DNA of 55,929 bases from Krasilnikovozyma curviuscula (GCA_014825775.1 MVAQ01000140.1:1-55929), one strand, 5' to 3'. Numbered from the stretch's first letter, positions 21,284-34,248 are shown. Translations and numbers: made by a program. Notes: generated from the letters alone by a model not told the origin.

Positions 21284-23444
21284 CTATTGAGCGATCAACT
21301 CAGGTCCCAATTGATCGATCTTGGTGACACCTAGCAGTCTCATACCGGTTATAATCTCGCCTTCCAGGATTTCAATCGCCTTGACAATGCCTCTACTACC
21401 ATACGCTGCATTGGCGTAGAGGAAAGTCCTGCCCAGCCCCACTCCTTTAGCACCAAGTGCAAGAGCCTTGAGAACTGTAGTGTGTTTAGGCAATCAGCTA
21501 AGTATCTGCCATCAGTTTGGGAGGAGTGAGTCGAATACACGTACCATCGGTTCCCCGTCGGATACCACCGTCTACAAAGACCTCAGTCTTGTTGAAGACC
21601 TCTGGATGCAGCTTTCGAATCTCCTGAAGCACTTCAATTGGTGGTCGTGATCCATCAAGCTGTCGCCCGCCATGGTTAGAGAGGACGATGCCTTCGCAGC
21701 CATGTTCTACGGCAACAAGGGCATCTTCCACACAACCGATGCCTTTGATGACGATGGGTAAACCTGGAGCGATCTTTCTCATCCAATCAAGGTCTTCCCA
21801 AGTGAGATCTGGATCGACACCGCTGAATAACTGCTCAGACGTGGACTGGGGCTTCTTTTCTACCACATCAGATGGCTGGAGAAGCAGAGCGAGGGTCAGA
21901 ATGAGAATCACTGCTTGTCACCCAGCCTTCAACTTACAGGATCCAATTCAAGCTTAAGCCGGATGTCTTTTTCTCTTTTACCACCAACAGGCGCATCAAC
22001 AGTAACCCAGATAGACCTTGAGAAAGAGACGACAAGAGCGCACGAATCAGCGCTACAGCTGGTGCAACGCAACAGCTGCGGACTCACTTCATTCCACAGT
22101 CTACAACCTTCTGGAGCAAAGCTTTTGCCTTCACCCGATCAGGAGGAACATAAAACTGCCAAAACAGAGTCTGATCTGTTTCCTTCACAGAGCAGACTTC
22201 CTCTAAGGAGCAAGACGCGTAAGATGAGATACAGTAGAGGAGGTTCTGTGGATGGAGTCCGGTCAGCTACTTGACTGTTATTGTTGTTGCTAAGTACTAT
22301 TGGAAACGTACCTTCTGAGCCGCTCCTTTGACCAAGTTCATTTCACCATCTGGATCGCCGAGCCTAGCTAGGGCAGCTGGGGATATGTAGAATGGGAGGC
22401 TCGTCGGCACACCAAGAATGGTCGTTGAAGTGTCAATGTCCTTGACTTTCCTCATGACCCTCGGTCGGAAGAAGATCTTTTTGTAGGCATCTCCAGCTTG
22501 CTGCATCGAAGATTCTGTGTCACTTCCCGAAGTATAATAGGCGATGGCGGTTCCGCTCAGGACCTGACAAGCAGAGATACTTATCGACAGTCAGCTCAGC
22601 CAATCGAGCGAGAACCAGACAACATCTTAATGCCATTACTTGACAAGAACACTAACCTTCATGGCTTGAACCTCGAAGTCATCGAGGTTCACCATCGTGT
22701 CGATATGGGGCATGTCTTCTCGGGCTTTCTTGATTCGTTCTTCCTCCTCGCTGAGTCCACCGCTAAAAGAATCCACATCTTTGGGATCCAAAAGTCCAAC
22801 TTTCTGGTCTGGTGACAAGTTCTCGCGCAGAGTGTTTGGGGGATGAACTGATGTCGTTGTCAGTTATAAGCCTCGCGAATACAGGAAGACAGCACTCACT
22901 CGGCTTGAAAAGCTTCGTCACGTCTTTTCCAGCATTTCTTTCGATGATTTTTGCACCTCCTAGACAGAAAAAGCAGCGGACAAGACGTTCAGTCAGGGAC
23001 GAAACAGCGAAGAAAGGCATGCCGAGCTGAACTCTCACCTGGGTGCATATCTACGAAATCTGTCAAGTCCCATATCTCCTTGTCTATCACAACCCACAAT
23101 CCGTCCTCTCTGTTGTTCCGCTTAGCGACCTCTTCAGCGGTAATATATTTCAGCGCGTTGGTTTTCTGTGTCGGTGGGGCGTCAAGAGCAATTTCAGGTG
23201 CAAATGGTGAAAGAGCCTTGTTGGAGTACCAGACCTGAATGGGACAAGATCAGAATTAGCGTCTTGATTCTATATGCTGAGAAACAGAAGCAAGATTCAC
23301 AGCTACGCCCAACGTCGTCGCACCGGACACGACCATTGCCCAACGAGCAGAAGCAATCTGCGAACGCCCGATGGCTGCCGTAGACGCTGACTTGGCACCA
23401 AGCATAGTACACAGCCTCTTGGAGTTCCTCTGAAGCCTCTGCAT
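21284..23444 (-). CDS. CYB2: Cytochrome b2, L-lactate:cytochrome c oxidoreductase
   Basis: Nine exons (23444-23301, 23234-23039, 22959-22900, 22847-22657, 22563-22312, 22245-22088, 22016-21938, 21875-21545, 21474-21284) give 533 residues. Order: a basic presequence and a short hydrophobic stretch (1-48) for mitochondrial sorting, a cytochrome b5 domain with haem histidines in MHPGGAK and KPIHPP, a hinge, then an FMN-dependent alpha-hydroxy-acid dehydrogenase barrel. Active-site elements are present: LPFYISPAALARLGDP, ASCSLEE, FWQFYV, the lysine of PIVIKGI, and histidine and arginine in LSNHGGRQLD. In yeast this intermembrane-space enzyme oxidises L-lactate to pyruvate and reduces cytochrome c. 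Other 2-hydroxy acids such as mandelate cannot be excluded. The start at 23444 is the first in-frame ATG. Confidence 0.93.
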
Positions 23445-23789
23445 CTTTAAAGAGAGCTAGAAGGAAGCAAGATTGTGGTTACGGGACAAAAAAAGGCGAC
23501 CTCCGGATGAAGGACCGCCTGGAATCTCTTTCCACCGACAGTGGCACTGGCGAGGTTCAGAACGTGAATGGAAATGTTATACGATGCCCAAGATACCAGT
23601 GAGAAGACAAGACAAAAAAAAAAGAAGACAGAGGTAACCGTAAGGGGTATATGAGAAAAGTCCTGAGGTGAAGATATAGATCTATGACACAGAGCACGTC
23701 TAGAAGCAATACTATTCTTTAATGTTGAGAAGATACAGTAAGGTGCAATAGAATAATCTTAATGATAGTGATCTGAGATGTACGCTCCT
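23445..23789. other. CYB2 promoter / GEF 3' flank
   Basis: The 345 bases include a purine-rich run on plus near 23612-23635 (poly-pyrimidine on the sense strand of the minus genes). No gene or repeat array was seen. Lactate or carbon-source regulation of CYB2 is known in yeast, but no site could be recognised here. Confidence 0.4.
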
Positions 23790-26700
23790 CTAGGCGCCTT
23801 CAAACAGAGGGTGCAAGAAGGAGCAGAGCAGGAAGCCGGTAAGTCCAGATTTTGTTCGTCCGATCAGGAGACCATCGTCTTCCACTAGTTCAGAAACGTC
23901 TTAGATCAGTGAAAGAAATCAGGAATGAGATCGAAAGAGGAACTTACATCCAACATCGAGAGGGAAGTCTTCCAGCTCGTCAACTCTGCCAACTTCGTAC
24001 AAGATGTCGACATGTTCTCCTCGGTTGATCTTCAAGAACTCGTGACCCATATAAGTCAGTTCTAATCCACCCAGGTCGAAATCAGCAACTGCAGAGAAGA
24101 TAATGAATTTCAGGACGAGGTCGCTAAGGGTGTGGTGTGCTTGAGACGGTCTGCTTACCACATTCACACTTGTACAGCGTTGGATCGTATGCAGATGGGA
24201 AACCCTCAAACTCTTTCTGCTGATCAGGGTACAATGGAAGAGTGTCCGAGTAACTAGGACCAGGAGAGATACCAACTTTGGATGCATCAGACACCCTCTT
24301 CTGCGATGAGACAGGAGTTTGGGCGATTTCGGTGGTGGTAGGAATGCTACTGATTCGGATAGGTTCAGAAGGATTTCGAGAATGTCTCTTGTGATAGTCT
24401 TGTTGAATAGATGACGTCCTCGAATGGTGAGATATTCGCTTTTGGTGATTGTCGACAGTTGATGAACGAACAGGGATAACTGCGTTATAGACATCGCCAG
24501 CTGCTTGACGTCGTCTCATGACCATAGGTGGAGCATCAAATGCGTCGTCATCAACGATACTATTTTCGCTTGAGAAAGTCTCTTTAGCGTCAGACAACCG
24601 TCTGATAACTGATTCTGCAAAGTGCTCTTCACGTCCGTTTTTATCGAAACTAAGACTTGGGATCATCGGACCACTGAAACCAATGATCTCAGGCTTGGGA
24701 GGAGCCAGAGCAGGGTTGCGAGAGCTATTGTCGGTGTCGTTGGACCTCTTCTTCTCAGACTTCCTGAAGCCAAAAATGCCGCCTCCCGAAGTGCTGGTGC
24801 CCGATTGGCCATGAGGTCGAATTCCAGGAGATGCAGGGGGAGTAACTGGACTTGAGATTGTGTTGAGAAGGGAGGAAGATCTGGAGCGGGTTTTAGGATG
24901 GTCGTCGACAAAGTAAGATGACATGGGCCGTTCCCCAGAGCCAGAAGACGTTGTGGACGTTCGAGGGATTGCCCCTTCTACAGGGGTTCGAGGATTGCTG
25001 CTGGTTGGAGACATGATGCTGGAACGAGCACCAGGCTGGTCGGAGAACATTGGAGAGCTAGAGTTACCAGACGCAGTGTGAACTACTTGGTCAACCAACC
25101 TTGCTGAGGCTATACGCAAATCATTACTGTTAGAGCTGAGAGACAACAGCAAACAACGAAGAATCGATAGCCACTGACTCTTCTGAGTGATCGCAAGCTG
25201 ATCAATGACCTCAATAGTTGGATCGAAGGCTTCCTTCCAAGTTTGAATGATTTGTTCACCGCTCATGGCAGCAGCCAGCTCATCGGATGTCACATCACCA
25301 GTCACAGGAGGGAATTCAGTCCAAAACTGTACCAGTTTGGCATGTACAGCCCCTTGGTACTTTGCATGACATGTAGCAAGAGCTCGGAGGACCATATCCA
25401 TGATCTGTCGGTAACCGTCCAAGAGCAATGGGAGCTCGGCAACGAGCTGTTGATGAAGAGCGTAGAAGATTTCAGCTCCTTCCAAAATCGTGTTGTCGGT
25501 CGGTAGAGCTGAACGTGGTCCAGCTTTGGTGACACGGCTAAAGTCTTCAAGTTTGGAGTTGCGCTTAAGAATCACTGCGCGAGGCCCTTGGCACAACATG
25601 AACAGTTTGTTGAACGTCGGAAGGATGCTGTTTCTTAATTCTTCCTCCTGTGAAACAAAGAGTAAAGTGAGTCGGAAAATGGTGCGAAGGCCTAGGAGAA
25701 GTGTACTGTAACTCACAAATTCCTGGCAAGGACCTGAAACAATGTCAAACAGCACTTCCCGGAAAGCTTCGATTCGCACATCCTCGACCGGCTCAAGACC
25801 ACTGAGATTGATCATCTTCCTCCAGTTCTCAATCATATTGATCTGAGCTTCCCAAGTTTCCCTCGTTCGTTTCTCTGTGTTGACAATATTCTTTCCCATC
25901 TTCTTTGACGTGCTCTCAGCTAAAGTCAGCCGTTCGACCAGGCTAGCATAGAGAGATTCGCTCTTCCTTACTTCAGCGAGAGTACTAGCGTTGAAAGAAG
26001 ATGCGATCGGAGCTGGTGCTGGTGCTGAAGGTGTGTTTTTTCGGCCGCCAAAGACAAGCTTGCCTTTCTTGGATTTGCTGTCCTTCGTCGAAGCTGTGGA
26101 GGTTCTGGACATGGTCGATGAAGCACCTGACACATCTCTATTCGAGCGACCACCTATCACCCTTTCAACTGTCTCCTTCCTTCTTTTCACCTCGTTGATC
26201 TCATCAGCAACAGCACGGATGGTAGTTGCAGCTGTTTTCAAGTTAGGGTAGTCTGGATGCGATGGTGGCGTAAGCTCAAGGAGGTCAGACAGGAGAAGTG
26301 GGTATTTGAGGATTCGTTGAACGGGTTTGATGAGAATCGAAGGAAGATCCCAAGCCTTCGTGTGTGGTTGAACTGTCGACCAGCATTCAGTGAAATAAGT
26401 CGTGTATTTCGGGGTGAGCATAAGCCTCGCCAGATATGAATTGGCACCAGATTGTCGAGAACAGTAGGAAGTGTAAACCGCCTGTATCTGGGGCATCTGT
26501 GAAAACATAACAATGGTCAGCATTGCTGAGATGTATGCTGCAGACAACAGAAATGCACATACCATCGACACAAACGCCTCTCCAACGCGGTCACCGTTGC
26601 CTCCATTGTCATCTGACACAATTTCCAGTATGCCAGCAAACTGTTGAGCTAACGATGCCACAGCTTCCAAGTTCAAGAAAATCGCTCTAGTTTCAGCACT

Positions 26701-28839
26701 AGTTAGGATACCAGGAATTGCCGGAGAGGTAGCTGAAGATGTCGACTTAGATGAGCCGAAGGGGGGTGGCTTAGCGCTCGTTGCAGTGGTCGTTGCCGTC
26801 GTCATGGATGTTGTGGAAGTGTGACTGGTAGATGCTGTGGAATTTCGGTTGGAAAAGGTGGAAGTGGATTCAGAAGCAACACTTTGCGGTCGGAAAGATT
26901 CAGCGCTGGCGCTGGCAGGTCGAGTGAATGGTAGCGGATAAGCGTTTCGAATAAGTTGAAGATCATCAGAGTATGATCGCTCTGTGGAGTGGATTTCGTG
27001 AAGCAGATGACCTCGCCTGGTTGTGGCTGGCGTTCTTGGGAGGGGCGCGGGTTGAGAGGCAGGTCTGTGGGCAAGGGTTGATTGATCTGGTAGTCGTGAG
27101 TCGCTGAGTGTAAGAGCACCAACGCTTGTTGAACCCACTCCTGCCAGAGGTGCAAGAAGAGGTGTAGCGATTGGAGAAGATGGCTCAGAACTCAAATTGT
27201 TGAAAGTGGGACACGAAGGAGACTTTGAGCCCAAGAATTCTGTGCTGGCTCCCAGTAGAGGTGAATGTCGAGGTGAATGTGGTGATATTCGTCCTCGTCC
27301 TCTTGCGCTCGATTTGCTCCCAAAAGCAGAGGAGCCTCCGCTTCCAACAGACGAATCGCTGTCTCCAGAACCAGAGTAGTCACCCAGGTATCTCGAGGTG
27401 ACCTTGGTGAAGCAGCAGATTATGTCAGTGGACTCAAAAATGATCATTTAAAGCAATCAGCAACTTACTCGTGCTTCCCTTCGCATTCGTTTAGCCCGGG
27501 AGCTCATGCGAGAGCCATCCTTCGCAAGTCTCGGCGTTGGTGCTCTCTCTCCCTCAACCACAGCGTCATCAATATTCATTGGAGTGACCTCGTCAGACTT
27601 TGAAGAGCTTCTGACCACTCGAGGAATTGCCAAGTCACCCTCCGGCTCTGTGTCATCGTTCAGCCAGAGTTCAGCTCCAGGTGTCTTCACAAATTCCCGA
27701 TCTTCCAAGGTGTTTCTGGACTTTTGTCGACGGCTTCCGTCTGCTATCGACATCCTGGGGACCGCTGACACACCGAGCCCGGTAACCTGTCCTACCGCGT
27801 GGTCCCCGCCAGGGAGCCCAGCTGAAGCAGGGTCTCCCTCAGACCAAATACCATCGTAAGAGTTGGCTCGACTAGGGGTACCATCGCTTTGACCTGACAT
27901 TCGAGGACGCAAAGGGGAACGAGGAGGGAGCGCTGGCGGAGTTGAACCGTCACTGAGTAACGGTGAACTGGGGTTGAGAAGATTGTTTGGGTCGAAGTCG
28001 TCGTTGGATCGCATTGGTGAATGGATGTCTCCTAGACCTTTGTTTTTAAGGTGAGGACTTTCTTCGTTCACTTCTCGTAAAGTTACTTCATCATCCATCT
28101 CATCACCGGCTTCTGATCCGTCCAAGTTTCCGAACGAAGGGCGTTTCGACACCGTCTGACGCATATTTTCGTTGCTACTCTTCTTCCATTGGCCTGTCGT
28201 TCGACTACCAGTACCAGGAGCACTAGATCTACGTTCATGGGTTGGCGACTGAGTAGGCGAACCACCGACAGAGCGTCTCAGCGTGACCCTTGGTTGGTAC
28301 ACTGTGTACGGCGAGCCGTATGTCGACGAATGGGCTGACGACAAGCCTGACAATGACCTACGAGAGGCATGCCCATTAGTAATAGTGCCGGAAGAGGGTG
28401 CAAATGTACTTGAGACTGGTCCGAATCCGTTGGTTTTGAAGCTCGACAGAGAGGCAGTTGCAGAGCCGTTGGGGAGGGCGTTGCTGACGGACGAGTTCTG
28501 CAAGGAAAGCGCCTGTAAGGCTGCCAAAGCTGATGCATCCAGCACGCTAGCATCCCTTCTGGTATACCTTAGTGGAATTCTGCTGTTATCTGTCGAGTCT
28601 GCTGAGGCTGAGCGACCGTGTCCATTGACCAACTTGGGCAGAGGAGCTGGCCCAAATCTCATCCCTGTTTTCTCCCCTATTGAATTCTCACTCTCCCTCC
28701 TTCGATGGGCTGCTACTGCTGGCGATACAGGAACTGGTATTCTTGAAGGGGTAGGTGATATGGTACGAAAGTTGGGCGCCGGTCGGTCACTGGAAGGAGG
28801 GTCCTGCATTGGAGCTCTGGTCGACGCAGGCTGGTCCAT
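23790..28839 (-). CDS. Rho-family GEF with DH, BAR-like and C-terminal SH3 domains
   Basis: Seven exons (28839-27469, 27402-26563, 26496-25717, 25647-25179, 25109-24159, 24088-23948, 23884-23790) give 1548 residues. Residues 1-585 are Ser/Pro/Arg-rich and disordered, with proline stretches (TPPALPPRSPLRPR). A DH domain starts near 588 (GHLLHEIHSTERSYSDDL) and includes LIKPVQRILKYPLLLSDLLE, the helix that contacts the GTPase. No PH domain follows; a long charged helical region (about 880-1130) resembles a BAR domain as in Tuba/DNMBP and fission yeast Gef1. A second disordered part precedes a C-terminal SH3-like fold (VADFDLGGLELTYMGHEFLK ... GLTGFLLCSFLHPLF). It should load Cdc42 or Rho with GTP at curved or polarised membrane. 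Three introns are divisible by three and stop-free, so retained forms would stay in frame. Confidence 0.9.
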
Positions 28840-29353
28840 ACTGACAGAGCAATGCCCTTGAGCTCCCTAACTTGTAGCCAGTGTTTCTTCAGCGCAGGAT
28901 GCAGTGGATAGAGGATAATGGGGGGATGGGTGATGGAAATGGGATCAAGGCGAATCTGAGTCGTCGATACGGCGCGGGAAGGTAAGGTCCAATGTTTTGA
29001 ACGCCAGATATTTGACGTGCACTTGTGAGTTTGTCGACACCAAGCTTCCACTCAGCATTGAGGAACAGCTTGGGCCTAATGGACAGTATCGGGGAACTCA
29101 AGCTATTTACCGGAATTTATCAAGTTTATTTGAAGTCGAAAGCTCTGCAGCGTGCAATCTCAACTTCACAAAATACCTTCCACTACTCGCTAAATATTCT
29201 TTCGACTGGTTTTGACAATAGAATAGGAAAATGAAGTCATATCACTCTCCAAAAATCGTCCTCATCCATACCCAACCACTAAACCATCCCTAATGATAAT
29301 TTTGATAGGGAAAGGAAATTAGCCCAAAACATCGAAACAAGAAGTTTGTTTGT
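28840..29353. other. GEF promoter / eS6 3' flank
   Basis: The 514-base interval between two minus-strand genes has no recognisable coding exon. It is AT-rich towards 29220-29330. The GEF 5' leader probably occupies its left part. Confidence 0.4.
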
Positions 29354-30670
29354 TTAAGCGGCTGATCTCTTGGCCTTGACGGCAACTCTCTTGGCCTTGG
29401 AAGCAACCTTCTTCTCCTCAGCACGCTTAGCAAGAAGGGCACTACAAGAGCAGATAATGAAGTCAGCAAATGAGCTTCGTTTCCAAAGATGAAAAAAAAA
29501 CTCACGTGTACTCCTTAGCTCTCTCTTGAACCTCAGCAGTCTTTCTCTTCTTAAGAGATCTAAGGTGTCGGCGACGTTGGAGACGCTCGGGTGTAACCAA
29601 TCGCTGGATTGATGGTGCCTGAGAGAGCAAAGGACAAAAGAAACCGATCAGTAACATGAACGCAGCCAAGGAGGTAGCCCGGCTATCGGGCAGTGCTCAA
29701 GATAATGGAGCAGCTATCTGACCTTTGTGTACTCCTTCTTGCCCTCCTTCTTTGGAGTGACGGTTCTGCGAACAACGAAGGATCTGACGTCGTCGGTCTT
29801 GGAGAGGTTGAAGAATCGTCTGATCTTGGTGGCTCTCTGTTAAACAAAGACAAAGAAGGGTGAGCAACGTAACAACAAGCTGCGAGATAGGACAATCAGC
29901 GTACCTTTGGTCCGAGTCTCTTTGGCTCAACTCTGTCGGTCAAACCTTCGATCTCACCGTCACCCTTCTTGACAACAACAACAGAGAGGACAGCAATGTC
30001 GTTTCCAACGATGCATCCTCTGACCGACTTTCTCTTACGCTCACCAGCTCTTCTGGTTCTGTAACAAGAGTGGCCGTCGGCGAGGAGGAGTCTGACTCTG
30101 TATGGGAGCAAGACACCCTGCTTCATTGGGAAACCCTGCTTGTCGTTACCACCAGTAATTCTGAGGACATATCCTTTCCATTCGTCACCGAGGCTATGGG
30201 TTGAATTTCAATAATTGGGTAAATTTCGAGGAGGGGTCGATAGAGTAGGAATAATGCAGTTAGATTGCAAGTTGAAGTTTGATGGGATATGATGACAGTT
30301 GAGAGAATAGGTTCGTTCGATGAATTGAGAAGGTTTTAGAATACAATGAAGATAAATTGTTAGATTGCAAGTCGTTGGTGAAAGCAGGTGAAGAACGGTT
30401 GGCACGTACGAGTCAGCTGGTACTTCTTGGGACATTCTCTTGTCGTAGAAGACACGGATTCTTCTCTCGTCATCTATTTATCCCATCAGGAGAAAGCATC
30501 AAAAGGTCAGTCAGGTTTCACGACAGCTTCCCTCGCCGCTCTCAGAGTCTCCCCTATCTCGCCAACCAGACCAGCTGTACTCTCCCAGCACTTGATATTT
30601 GAACCTAGTACTTACCGATATCGATGAGCTTTTGAGCCCCAGTGGCTGGGTTGGCGATGTTAATCTTCAT
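29354..30670 (-). CDS. RPS6: 40S ribosomal protein eS6
   Basis: Six exons (30670-30616, 30473-30410, 30193-29905, 29836-29723, 29618-29506, 29441-29354) give 240 residues, standard for eS6. It begins [20 protein letters not shown], contains [15 protein letters not shown] and the [11 protein letters not shown] turn, and ends in a basic tail ([14 protein letters not shown]). It sits at the base of the small subunit; in many eukaryotes C-terminal serines are phosphorylated by S6/AGC kinases, and here only one serine remains near the end (AKRSAA). The second intron (30409-30194) is 216 bases and carries a 14-base direct repeat. Divergent from a membrane LRR gene with a long shared upstream region. 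Confidence 0.97.
30259..30372 (-). repeat. 14-base direct repeat inside eS6 intron 2
   Basis: GTTAGATTGCAAGT occurs at 30259-30272 and again at 30359-30372 on plus, exactly 100 bases apart, both inside the intron. The repeat is not simple sequence. A duplication remnant or a regulatory element in the intron is possible; I could not detect C/D-box snoRNA motifs on the sense strand. Confidence 0.7.
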
Positions 30671-31829
30671 GTTGCTGCTGAGGAGAACGAAACCAACCTG
30701 TAACAGCGCTCACCAATTGCCCTTGCTTAGCGCTTGAAGTGGCCGCCGCCTAGGTCGACCGTGGGAAACGCCGCGACACAACTATACAGTTTTAATTTCC
30801 AGAGTATATTTTTAAGTTATAATTCTCTTCGACTGCTCGAGCCCAGATACTGAAACTACATATCACGGCAACTTTGCAGTACCAGTGTTACCCATTGTCG
30901 CAAAAAAGTTCTAGTCAAAGTGCTGGTTTATACTCGCGGTTCTGCCTCCTACGAAAGCACGACAATGTTGACACCCATCACGCACTACATGGATTCCATT
31001 TACCTAGGCATTCTTATTTACGATTTCTGGCCTAGTTCTGTGTGTTTGTGACAAAATTGCGTCTCGGCTTTAGGTCTCATGGTACGTGGGCAATTCAACC
31101 CTAACCTTCGATCGAGCTTCCAGATTCTATTCAGCGATGAAAAGAAATGCTTCTGATCTGATCGAACCAAACTACCACTTCGATTGCTTGTGACAAGTTC
31201 TTGAATGACAGCGCAAGTAAACAAACCCAGAGTAAAGATTTTCGCTCTGTGATCTTCGAAGTATCACGAGACTTGGCTGTGTACTTCACCCTGGTAATGA
31301 TCAAACCTTGACGATTTATTTTATTTCGTTTCAAATCTTGAAAGTAAAAAGCAAACTACTTTGTTGTCGTATTTATTATAGTCTGCGCTCGCGCAACTTA
31401 ATCTCCTGTTTGCCTATGCTCACGACGCTGGTCTCCTTCCCAAAATTTAAATACAATGCACGTTGAACCACCCCCGACTCTTTGCCTCTCCTGAAAGGAA
31501 TACCGAAATGTTGTCACATTTTCCTGTAGAGCCGGTTTCAGAGTTTGAGCTCGCTCCACTTGTTGTTTCCCCTTTGTTCTCGAGAGACAGCTTCTTGTGC
31601 TTCATATCCTTCCCTTTCTTCTCACGATCTGACCCACTCTCATTTGCTGTTATTATATACTCCTAATTGAAGAAATGTTCCTACGAAATGGGAGATTTCT
31701 GCTTCCAACCATCCCTTCACTTCTCGACCCTCACCAAAGTTCAATTGCATTCCAGTTTGAAGCAGCTAAAAGGGATCTGCTAGCCACCCTCCTACATATC
31801 ACAACTTTTAAACTGACCTTGATATCACT
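30671..31829. promoter_or_regulatory. Long divergent promoter, eS6 / LRR protein
   Basis: The 1159 bases separate two genes read outwards. The part next to eS6 is AT-rich (30785-30830, including TATATTTTTAAG on plus). The right part from about 31600 is pyrimidine-rich, as seen before other starts here. No coding exon chain was found. Confidence 0.4.
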
Positions 31830-34248
31830 ATGTTTGGTATCTCAGACTACTCCAGAAGACCAACCTTTACCTTTACTAGATTTTACGAGGGACGAGAGTC
31901 TTCCATCTTTCAAACATCCACCTCAAATTGTCAGATCAGAGACTCTGTAGTATCGACCATCCCAACTGATGTCTGTCCAAAATCAGCTATCTCAACCTAC
32001 TCATTGTCTAGGCTTGAACAATCGTCACCACCACTTGTTCCAATCTGGCGGAACAATCACAACAATCGCGCTACCTTACGATCCAACCCCTTTTCTCCAC
32101 CATCCACTCACAACACGACAATCCCATCGAACAGAGGAGGGAGATACGGCCATACACCACCTCCTTTAGATTTCTCCATGATCTACGGTACTAAATCGCA
32201 AGCTTCGAAGGAGATCTCCATCTTAACATCGCCATCACTCCCTATATCTCAGAAACAGGCTCAACCCTTCTCTTTTCCCACTATGGATCCCCATAAGGAT
32301 GGTCACAAGACGTATCCATTGCTCAAAGACACTGTCTTGACTCCTAAAAAGTCCAAGTTCGTCGAGGGTGCGAAGGGCCTCGCGAAGAGGACGAGCATGA
32401 GATGGGTTGATACCAAAAATAAAGCCTTTGCCAGAAGGCGGGTATCCAAAGGTATGCTTCCCTAAATCATCATTTGATGAAATAGGTACTCAATCGAGTT
32501 TGCTTTAGAAATGGAGCGGTTGGAGAAACAGAACACCACGGAATACGATGTCAGCGCCGGCAGGGAAGCTTTCAGGGGAGACGACATCTATCATGGTGCC
32601 GGCATAATCGATCTAAAAGATTGGAGTCCATTGAGACTACCGGAAAAGCGTCAGAATAAGGATAAGAAGAACAGGAGTTGCGCCGCCAATTTGGGTCTGA
32701 GGTTGAAGGTGGATAGCATCTGGAAGAGATGGGCCACCTGGTTGATTGTGAGTATTCTCATGCCAAACTTCTTGTCATACAGCTGAACAGGTACGAGTGC
32801 CTTCGTCTTGAACCAGATCGTTATCATCCTCATATTCCTGTCTCTCTTGGGTTATTTGATCGTCTACTTCACCAAGAAATCTGGTACATCAACTAGCTTA
32901 TCGTCAGCGACGGGAGGAAACACCGACTCTACAACTGTCATTCTTGGATCAATCTCTGGAACTGGAACGGCAACGACTCTGATTCCGACCAAAACCATCA
33001 CCATCTCGCCGTTATCGTCAGCGTCCGATTACGCTGAAAAATCAGCATTCTCAGTCTCAATGGCAGCCATCGCATCAGCGTCTGCATTAGCTAAGATCCC
33101 AACTCTGACATCGTGCTTGAAGTCGTTTAACAAGTCACCAATGAACTTCAGCTGCAGCGAATGTGAAGGCCTGTTGAGCAACGCGACAAACGATTTTGTG
33201 TCTCTGTCTGGATTGAGTGGTGTTGGTGGTGGGTTGCAGTGGTGCGCTCTTCAAAGCATCTACCGTGCTACTAGCTCTCAAGCAACTTTAGTAGATGCTG
33301 GTTGGTTCCAGGGCTCGAACCCTTGTAATTGGAATGGACTAACCTGTGATGTCGAAAACAGGGTCATTCAGATGTAAGAGGGCTAATGTTGCGTGTTCAG
33401 TGAAAGATACTGTTAAAACTTATTTCTATATCGCTTCTTTAGTGTCCTGACAAGCCCTGGTATCCCGTCAAGCTTGCCCTCAAACTTCGGAAACATCGTT
33501 GCGCTTCAAACCATCCAAATCACTGGTTCCATTTCGTCTTCTATTCCATGTAGGTTCTCTTTACGTGGTATCATCTCCTGCTGCTCGTTTCCTGAAGTGT
33601 CCATCTTGTAGCTGGGTCAATACCATTGTCGCTCTACACCTTGTGCAATCTCACCTCGCTTTCTTTGATAAAAACCGCCTTCACTGGTCCTGCATTCTCA
33701 TCATCTACCGTCAACACAAATCTTCGTTCACTCGTGTTTGATACAAATCCGAATCTGGGTACTTCTCTCCCTACTGGGCTTCAATCGAGTAATTTGACAA
33801 CCCTGGTAGTGAGAGCTCAGGGGTTGACTGGCAACCCATTCTCGTCTGGTGGTCTTCCCTCGAGTTTAACGTTCCTGTTAGTCATCACCTATTTTCGAGT
33901 TTTAGCGCCAATCTAACTTTTCTGGACCTGCTTTGAAGAGACTTGAGCGAGAATTTGTTGACATCTCTCTCGACCTCGTTCTCAAATCTCCTTCCCGCCC
34001 TCACCCATCTGAACTTGTCTTCAAACACATTATCCACCATCCCGTCATCCTTCCCGTCGACTCTAAAAACTTTGGATTTGGAGGACAACTCTTCAGCGAC
34101 AGGAACGCTTCCAAATAGCTTGTGCAGCAGCGCCGCTCTGATCAGATGTGACGTCCAGAATACGCAAGTTGAAGGACCAGTCAAGACGAGTACGACCGTT
34201 GGCAATGTAACAACGACCGTCGAAAGCTGTGGACCATGTGTCTTTTGA
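31830..34248 (+). CDS. Single-pass membrane protein with extracellular leucine-rich repeats
   Basis: Six exons (31830-32451, 32509-32751, 32791-33373, 33443-33549, 33612-33876, 33939-34248) give 709 residues. The first 285 residues are polar and basic, likely cytosolic; one membrane segment follows (FVLNQIVIILIFLSLLGYLI, about 293-312). Then a Ser/Thr-rich stalk, a cysteine-containing module (NPCNWNGLTCDVENRVIQI) like the cap before plant-type LRRs, and repeats such as LTHLNLSSNTLSTIPSSFPS and LKTLDLEDN to the end. This is a type II layout, common in basidiomycete 'L domain-like' proteins thought to act at the wall or plasma membrane; no enzyme domain is visible. An in-frame ATG at 32283 (MDPHKDGHK) is an alternative start giving 558 residues. 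The second intron is only 39 bases and its edges are less certain. Confidence 0.78.

Noticed and set aside
23612..23640. Purine-rich tract as a possible transposon or telomeric remnant
   Set aside because: It is a short low-complexity A/G run without terminal repeats or target-site duplication.
28283..28861. Long plus-strand frame of 192 codons
   Set aside because: It is antisense to the first GEF exon; its composition mirrors the Ser/Pro-rich coding strand and it has no homology.
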